From an uncultured Treponema sp. (GTDB taxonomy: Bacteria; Spirochaetota; Spirochaetia; Treponematales; Treponemataceae), in the NCBI GenBank assembly GCA_937885175.1, contig CAKZZO010000042.1, forward strand, positions 1-17,289: a DNA stretch of 17,289 nucleotides. The letters are read 5' to 3'. A model generated the notes under the pieces. The model saw only the letters and a program-made list of their open reading frames with translations, was not told the origin of the DNA and searched no databases. Both the position numbers and the translations under genes were made by a program. This document shows positions 14,167 through 17,289 of the stretch, piece after piece; the first letter of the stretch is position 1, and each line of letters opens with the position of its first letter.

Positions 14167-14260
14167 AAGCGGAAAAAAAAAAGATTTTTCAGTGTTCTGT
14201 GAGAACTGTTCTTTTTTTCACCGCCCCTAAGGGCGGCTAATAAAGTCAGCTCGAATTAGC
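14129..14260 (-). ncRNA. Candidate structured leader or small RNA with loop-loop pairing
   Basis: Read on the minus strand, four hairpins follow one another: GCTAAT/ATTAGC (14260-14255 with 14241-14236), CCGCCC/GGGCGG (14236-14231 with 14226-14221, loop TTAG), GTTCT/AGAAC with loop CAC (near 14195-14209), and the terminator hairpin with nine T. The first loop contains GAGCTGACTT (14252-14243) and the terminator loop contains its perfect complement AAGTCAGCTC (14156-14147). These 10 bases could form a kissing pair or an antiterminator. No open frame or known RNA family was recognised, and no convincing promoter was found upstream. Confidence 0.45.
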
Positions 14261-14265
14261 AACCC

Positions 14266-14274
14266 TTTGTAATT
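14266..14274. repeat. 9-bp direct repeat at right prophage edge
   Basis: This is the second copy of TTTGTAATT (first at 1567-1575). It lies between the structured phage leader and the first codon of the truncated BspA frame. Confidence 0.25.
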
Positions 14275-14297
14275 CTGAATTTAAAGGGTATTTTTAA

Positions 14298-16307
14298 TAC
14301 ACTGGTTTAAAGACATATACGATTACATTTTACGCAAACGATGGAAGTGCAAATCCCGCAAAAGTTACACAGACATTTAAGACTGGTGATAATGTTGGAG
14401 TTTACACGACGCTACGAAAAAATACTTTTAAACGCGAAGGTTATGTGTTTATCGGTTGGTCAAAGTATAGTGATATAACAGCAGAAATAAAATATCAAAG
14501 AACTTCGACAGATGGATTCTCAGCCTATTATGGCTTATCTCGGAATGGTGACAGCGTGCAATTATGGGCGACGGATGAGGAAAAACTTCCCTTATATGCA
14601 GGCGATAAAACACTGTATGCCGTCTGGGGACCAAAAAAAGTATATTTGACTTATGATGCAAATGTAGGATTTGATTCTGAGGCAATCTTCACCTATGATG
14701 GAACAAGGAATGGCGAGAAAGTGGTGATGACGGCTACAAAGCGTAGTTCCATTATGGATGCCGATAAACCTGTGACATTGCGTACTGTTCAAAAACTTGG
14801 GTTGAGCAGTTCAGCAGATTTTGTCGGCTGGACGACAGTGTTGGGCGGATCTGTAGAGTATGCAGATGGAGCAGAAGTTACGCTTCCGTGGAAAGATGTA
14901 TGTACGGAAATCACTTTGTATGCTTGCTACAAGGGTGCTATGGCGATTACAAAAGACAATGTTGCCGCAGTTATCGCATCTCTTGGAGCAAACACAACGA
15001 GTATTATCAAACTGTCTGGCGAGATTTCCGCCACAACAATTAGTGCAATACGGACTGCAATGCGAAACAATTCATCGGCATATATTACGCTTGATTTGTC
15101 TGAAACAACGGGACTGACTGAGCTGGACAAATCAAGTGGGGCATATTTTCAGGATTGTACAAACATGATTTCTATTATTTTGCCCGAAACAGTAGTGAGC
15201 ATAGGAACAAAAGCATTTGATAATTGCAGCGGACTAACAGAAATTGAAATTCCTGCGTCTGTTCAAACAATTGGAGACATTGCTTTTGGCTATTGTTCAG
15301 GTTTAACAAAAATAACGCTACATGAAGGGCTGACAACACTTGATGCTGGTGCATTCAGATCCTGCACAAATCTTGCGGAGGTCACGATTCCTGCAAGCGT
15401 CACCAGTTTAGGAAATGCTTTTGGGGGATGCATGGCATTAGAAAAAATTGCTATAGCAAGCGGAAATACATCATATACTGAGGAGGACGGCATAATTTAT
15501 AGTGCTGATAAAACAAAACTTGTCATCTACCCTGTCACAAAAACAGAAAAGAGTTTTACGGTTCCCCCAACGGTAACAGAAATTGGAAGTTGTGCATTTT
15601 GCAAGAGCAAGTTGGAAAGTCTTACTGTTCCTGCAGAAGTCACTTCTTTTGGGGAAAAACCGTTCCAGGAGATGCCGTCATTAACGGAAATTACATTCTT
15701 AGGAACAAAAAGCTTCAATACTCAAGAATTTTATGGATGTAATAACTTGAAAGTAATTTCTCTTCATGGCGGTAAGATTAGTTATGCTGCACTAGATGGA
15801 AATAGAAAACTTGAAACACTGAATTTAGGAAGCGAAGTTACCAGTTTTTACATTCCTGACACTGTTTCAGTAAGTGTGTATGACTGTCCTTCCTTAAAGG
15901 AAATAAATGTCGATGGAGCAAATCAGAAATATTCTTCAACGCTTGGTATTTTATACAACAAAGACTATTCGGTACTCATAAGGGTGCCCGAAGCGATGGT
16001 ATTGCCGACCAACTGGAAAATTCAAGAGTGTGTGGAAACAATCGGTGCAAATGCCTTTGCTGGAAGTACCGTATCCGCAATCACTATTCCTGCAACGGTA
16101 AAGAAGATTGGAAAATTTGCTTTCTCTCAATCTAAGCTTACAAGCGTGGAATTTACCGATAGTGATAGTATTTGGTATCAAACGGATTCTTCCAATTATA
16201 CCAACGGCACGAAAATTGGCGCAATGAGTGCGGATGACGCGGAAGAAAATGCAAAAAAATTGAGGAGTACCTACAACTACTATTATTTATACAAAGACTC
16301 AAACTGA
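14298..16307 (+). pseudogene. BspA-like leucine-rich-repeat surface protein lacking its N-terminus
   Basis: The frame opens after a TAA at 14295 and codes for about 669 residues with no ATG, GTG or TTG until GTG 14445, which lies inside the first domain. It starts with a Listeria-Bacteroides (InlB B-type) repeat: TYTITFYANDGSANPAKV, REGYVFIGWSKYSD and KTLYAVWG. A second, diverged unit follows (KVYLTYDAN, DFVGWTTVLGG, LYACYKGA). From about residue 250 come BspA-type LRR_5 repeats of about 23 residues, such as LTEIEIPASVQTIGDIAF and LAEVTIPASVTSLGNAF, to the C-terminus. Such proteins are surface adhesins that bind host matrix or other bacteria. The signal peptide is missing, so export is not expected. 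The front was removed at the prophage junction. It could serve as a silent recombination donor. Confidence 0.8.
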
Positions 16308-16334
16308 CCTTTTTGCAAAGTTCCGACTGTGGCA

Positions 16335-16454
16335 CTACCTCGCCGTAATCGGAACTTGCTGGGAACCTTCGGCGTAGGGGGCTACTTGGTAGGCGGTATT
16401 CGTTTCTACCTCCCCGTAAAAAACGCCAGACAGTTTTAATATAAAACAAAACTT
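16335..16454 (-). pseudogene. DUF3298 C-terminal remnant, copy A
   Basis: On the minus strand the frame 16454-16335 ends TAYQVAPYAEGSQQVPITAR and a TAG. The AYQVAPYAEG block matches the C-terminal signature of DUF3298 domains, as in RsiV-type anti-sigma and lipoproteins. The frame is stopped upstream by a TGA at 16457 and lacks the rest of the domain, so this is only the tail of a lost gene. Its last 50 bases recur in copy B on the other side of the toxin-antitoxin operon. Confidence 0.5.
16347..16396. repeat. 50-bp direct repeat, left copy
   Basis: This segment matches 17051-17100 at 47 of 50 positions, including an exact 32-bp run (16365-16396). The two copies flank the toxin-antitoxin operon in the same orientation. 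It codes on the minus strand for the conserved end of a DUF3298 domain. Confidence 0.9.
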
Positions 16455-16465
16455 TCAAAATAATC

Positions 16466-16506
16466 TTCAAACAATACGAAAAACTGACAATTTTTCAAAC
16501 AATATG
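16466..16506 (+). promoter_or_regulatory. Direct-repeat operator candidate of the toxin-antitoxin operon
   Basis: TTCAAACAATA followed by C or T and G occurs twice (16466-16478 and 16494-16506), 28 bp apart, close to three helical turns. The second copy fills the spacer of the promoter. Antitoxins usually repress their own operon, so these repeats are natural binding sites for the 67-aa protein or its complex with the toxin. Confidence 0.45.
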
Positions 16507-16513
16507 TTATAAT
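16484..16513 (+). promoter_or_regulatory. Promoter of the toxin-antitoxin operon
   Basis: CTGACA (16484-16489), an 18-base spacer and a perfect TATAAT (16508-16513) predict a start near 16520, leaving a leader of only about 12 bases before ATG 16532. Confidence 0.7.
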
Positions 16514-16531
16514 AAGTTGTGGAGGTATTAT

Positions 16532-16735
16532 ATGCCATACGCAGTTGTCGCAGAAAAACTAAAGACAGTGCCTGAATACTACATGGAAGAAGTCTCTGAA
16601 TTCCTGGATTTTCTGCTTTTTAGAAAAAAAAAAGAATCCGCAAGGAACGGTCTTGATGAAGCCATAGCAGAAGTAGAACGCGGTGAAGTAGAAGTTTTCC
16701 ACACCTTTGATGAATTCAAGGCAGCAATGAATTGA
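16532..16735 (+). CDS. DUF2281-like antitoxin (67 aa)
   Basis: The protein begins MPYAVVAEKLKTVPEYYMEE and continues VSEFLDFLLFRKKKES, the DUF2281 pattern of a short amphipathic N-terminal segment found in VapB/RelB-like antitoxins. The C-terminal half, LDEAIAEVERGEVEVFHTFD, is acidic and ends FKAAMN, the part expected to wrap the toxin. The start ATG 16532 has GGAGG with 6-base spacing; an upstream GTG or TTG would place the start before the ribosome binding site. Its stop overlaps the toxin start by 4 bases. It should neutralise the downstream toxin and, with it, repress the promoter. Confidence 0.8.
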   Translation: MPYAVVAEKLKTVPEYYMEEVSEFLDFLLFRKKKESARNGLDEAIAEVERGEVEVFHTFDEFKAAMN

Positions 16736-17034
16736 AAAGCGAACTTCATTCAGCAAAATCCTTCAGAAAAGACTATAAGAAACTCTCAAAATCAGAAATT
16801 GCAGATACTGATGCAGTAATCAAAAAACTCCTGAACAATGAAATTCTCGATGCCAGTTATGATGACCATGAGCTGCATGGAAATTACGACGGTTACAGAG
16901 AATGTCATGTAAGATCGGATTTACTATTAGTATATAAACGCCTAGAAACAGGAGAACTGCTCGTGATTACACTCTATCGAATCAGTTCTCATACGAACAT
17001 TTTTGACATACATAAAAGCCAGAAAAAGAAATAA
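16732..17034 (+). CDS. YafQ-like mRNA interferase toxin (RelE superfamily, 100 aa)
   Basis: The product resembles YafQ, a ribosome-dependent endonuclease that cuts mRNA during translation. The core is DHELHGNYDGYRECHVRSDL followed by LLVYKR and YRISSHTNIF. Positions equal to the YafQ catalytic set are present: H46, H59, D63 and H87, so the enzyme should be active. The YafQ Trp after the Asp is Leu here. The length (100 aa) is typical. The start is TTG at 16732, overlapping the antitoxin stop as TTGA; the in-frame context offers no better start, so translation is likely coupled and weak, which suits a toxin. The C-terminal tail is lysine-rich (KSQKKK). Confidence 0.85.
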   Translation: MKSELHSAKSFRKDYKKLSKSEIADTDAVIKKLLNNEILDASYDDHELHGNYDGYRECHVRSDLLLVYKRLETGELLVITLYRISSHTNIFDIHKSQKKK

Positions 17035-17039
17035 TACAG

Positions 17040-17251
17040 ACCCTCACCACAATCGGCACTTTCTGGGGACCTTCGGCGTAGGGGGCTACTTGGTAGGCGG
17101 CAAAGTAAATGGTGAGGGTAGTGCCGTCGTAGGTGAAAGTGCGGAAGTTTTCGGCGGTGGCATTGAGCGTGTCGCAGCGGGTAAAAGAGGGATATTCGAT
17201 TTTTGCCTCCAGCCAGCAAAGCAGTAGGGCGTGGAAAGCAGGGCAAACGCA
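17040..17251 (-). pseudogene. DUF3298 C-terminal remnant, copy B
   Basis: The minus-strand frame 17251-17040 codes for LLLCWLEAKIEYPSF, a linker DTLNATAENFRTF, and TLTIYFAAYQVAPYAEGPQK followed by VPI, a clear DUF3298 end. A TAA at 17254-17252 closes the frame at its front, and no normal stop follows VPI; the frame runs on into sequence antisense to the toxin. It is therefore a fragment cut on both sides. Around it ACCCTCACCA (17040-17049) and TGGTGAGGGT (17110-17119) form a perfect 10-bp inverted repeat. Confidence 0.5.
17051..17100. repeat. 50-bp direct repeat, right copy
   Basis: This is the partner of 16347-16396, 704 bp away, with three mismatches. The exact 32-bp part is 17069-17100. 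It starts 16 bases after the toxin stop. Confidence 0.9.
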
Positions 17252-17289
17252 TTATAATCCATTCACAAGTAAGACAAAAAGGGCACAGG

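Larger units (their letters stand above)
1564..14298 (-). mobile_element. Prophage remnant (late/structural segment only)
   Basis: This block is distinguished by gene type, strand and composition. It holds a giant polyvalent protein, a tail-fibre-like protein, a ParB-like protein and many tightly packed or overlapping small genes, almost all on the minus strand, with GC near 55-60 percent in the main genes against about 40-45 percent in the flanks (hand counts of sampled lines). Terminase, portal, capsid, tape measure, lysin and integrase are all absent. Both ends look cut: a ribosome binding site with a 10-codon stub at the left, and a leader and terminator without upstream genes at the right, abutting a BspA gene that lacks its front. 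The ends are inferred to within tens of bases. Confidence 0.65.

Noticed and set aside
14261..14340. Minus-strand promoter for the structured leader and small-gene operon
   Set aside because: Only weak hexamers with poor spacing were seen; the original promoter was probably upstream in lost phage DNA.
16318..16357. 9-bp inverted repeat AAGTTCCGA/TCGGAACTT after the BspA gene as a terminator
   Set aside because: The stem is good but no T-run follows on either strand, so termination is not supported.
16347..17119. Integron attC sites around the toxin-antitoxin operon
   Set aside because: Treponema integrons carry such cassettes, but no RYYYAAC/GTTRRRY core pair was found and the repeats read as DUF3298 coding ends.

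Overview
The window looks like chromosome of a host-associated spirochaete, most likely Treponema. The basis is family-level recognition only: an IS110 transposase, a BspA-like leucine-rich-repeat surface protein preceded by Listeria-Bacteroides (InlB B-type) repeats, DUF3298 remnants and a RelE-superfamily toxin-antitoxin pair. A minus-strand block of phage-type genes with higher GC sits in the middle. No rRNA, tRNA or CRISPR array was seen.

Layout. Bases 1-1190 hold an IS110 transposase gene split by an approximately 87-bp palindromic insert. Bases 1200-1511 are the 3' end of an unknown gene, closed by a rho-independent terminator. From about 1564 to 14298 lies a prophage remnant. Nearly all its genes are on the minus strand and read from right to left: four small proteins (57, 71, 28 and 74 aa), a ParB-like protein, a 2513-aa polyvalent protein, a 559-aa tail-fibre-like protein, a 36-aa membrane protein with its own promoter and terminator, a 30-aa membrane protein, a ribbon-helix-helix protein and a 95-aa Met/Gln-rich protein. 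Two exported-protein genes (2086-2945) run the other way from a strong promoter, in the manner of a phage moron. No terminase, portal, capsid or integrase is present. An orphan ribosome binding site at the left edge and an orphan structured leader at the right edge indicate that the block was cut at both ends.

Right of the prophage is a BspA-like gene without its 5' end (14298-16307). It is followed by a DUF6-kb-scale-free short intergenic segment holding a DUF3298 gene remnant, then a DUF2281/YafQ-like toxin-antitoxin operon (16484-17034) lying between two 50-bp near-identical direct repeats, then a second DUF3298 remnant that runs toward the window end.

How the parts work together. The ParB-like gene is joined to the polyvalent gene by 3 bases, and the tail-fibre gene follows 35 bases later, so they form one transcription unit. 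The polyvalent protein carries a zincin HExxH motif, a PBECR-type nuclease-like segment and an ART-PolyVal-like ADP-ribosyltransferase segment between hydrophobic ends, which fits a virion-borne effector delivered with phage DNA. The most unusual signals are a possible kissing-loop leader RNA at 14129-14260, a poly-G Shine-Dalgarno tract that can be masked by its own leader (2016-2088), the GC-distinct effector cassette inside the polyvalent gene, and several unlisted microprotein genes.
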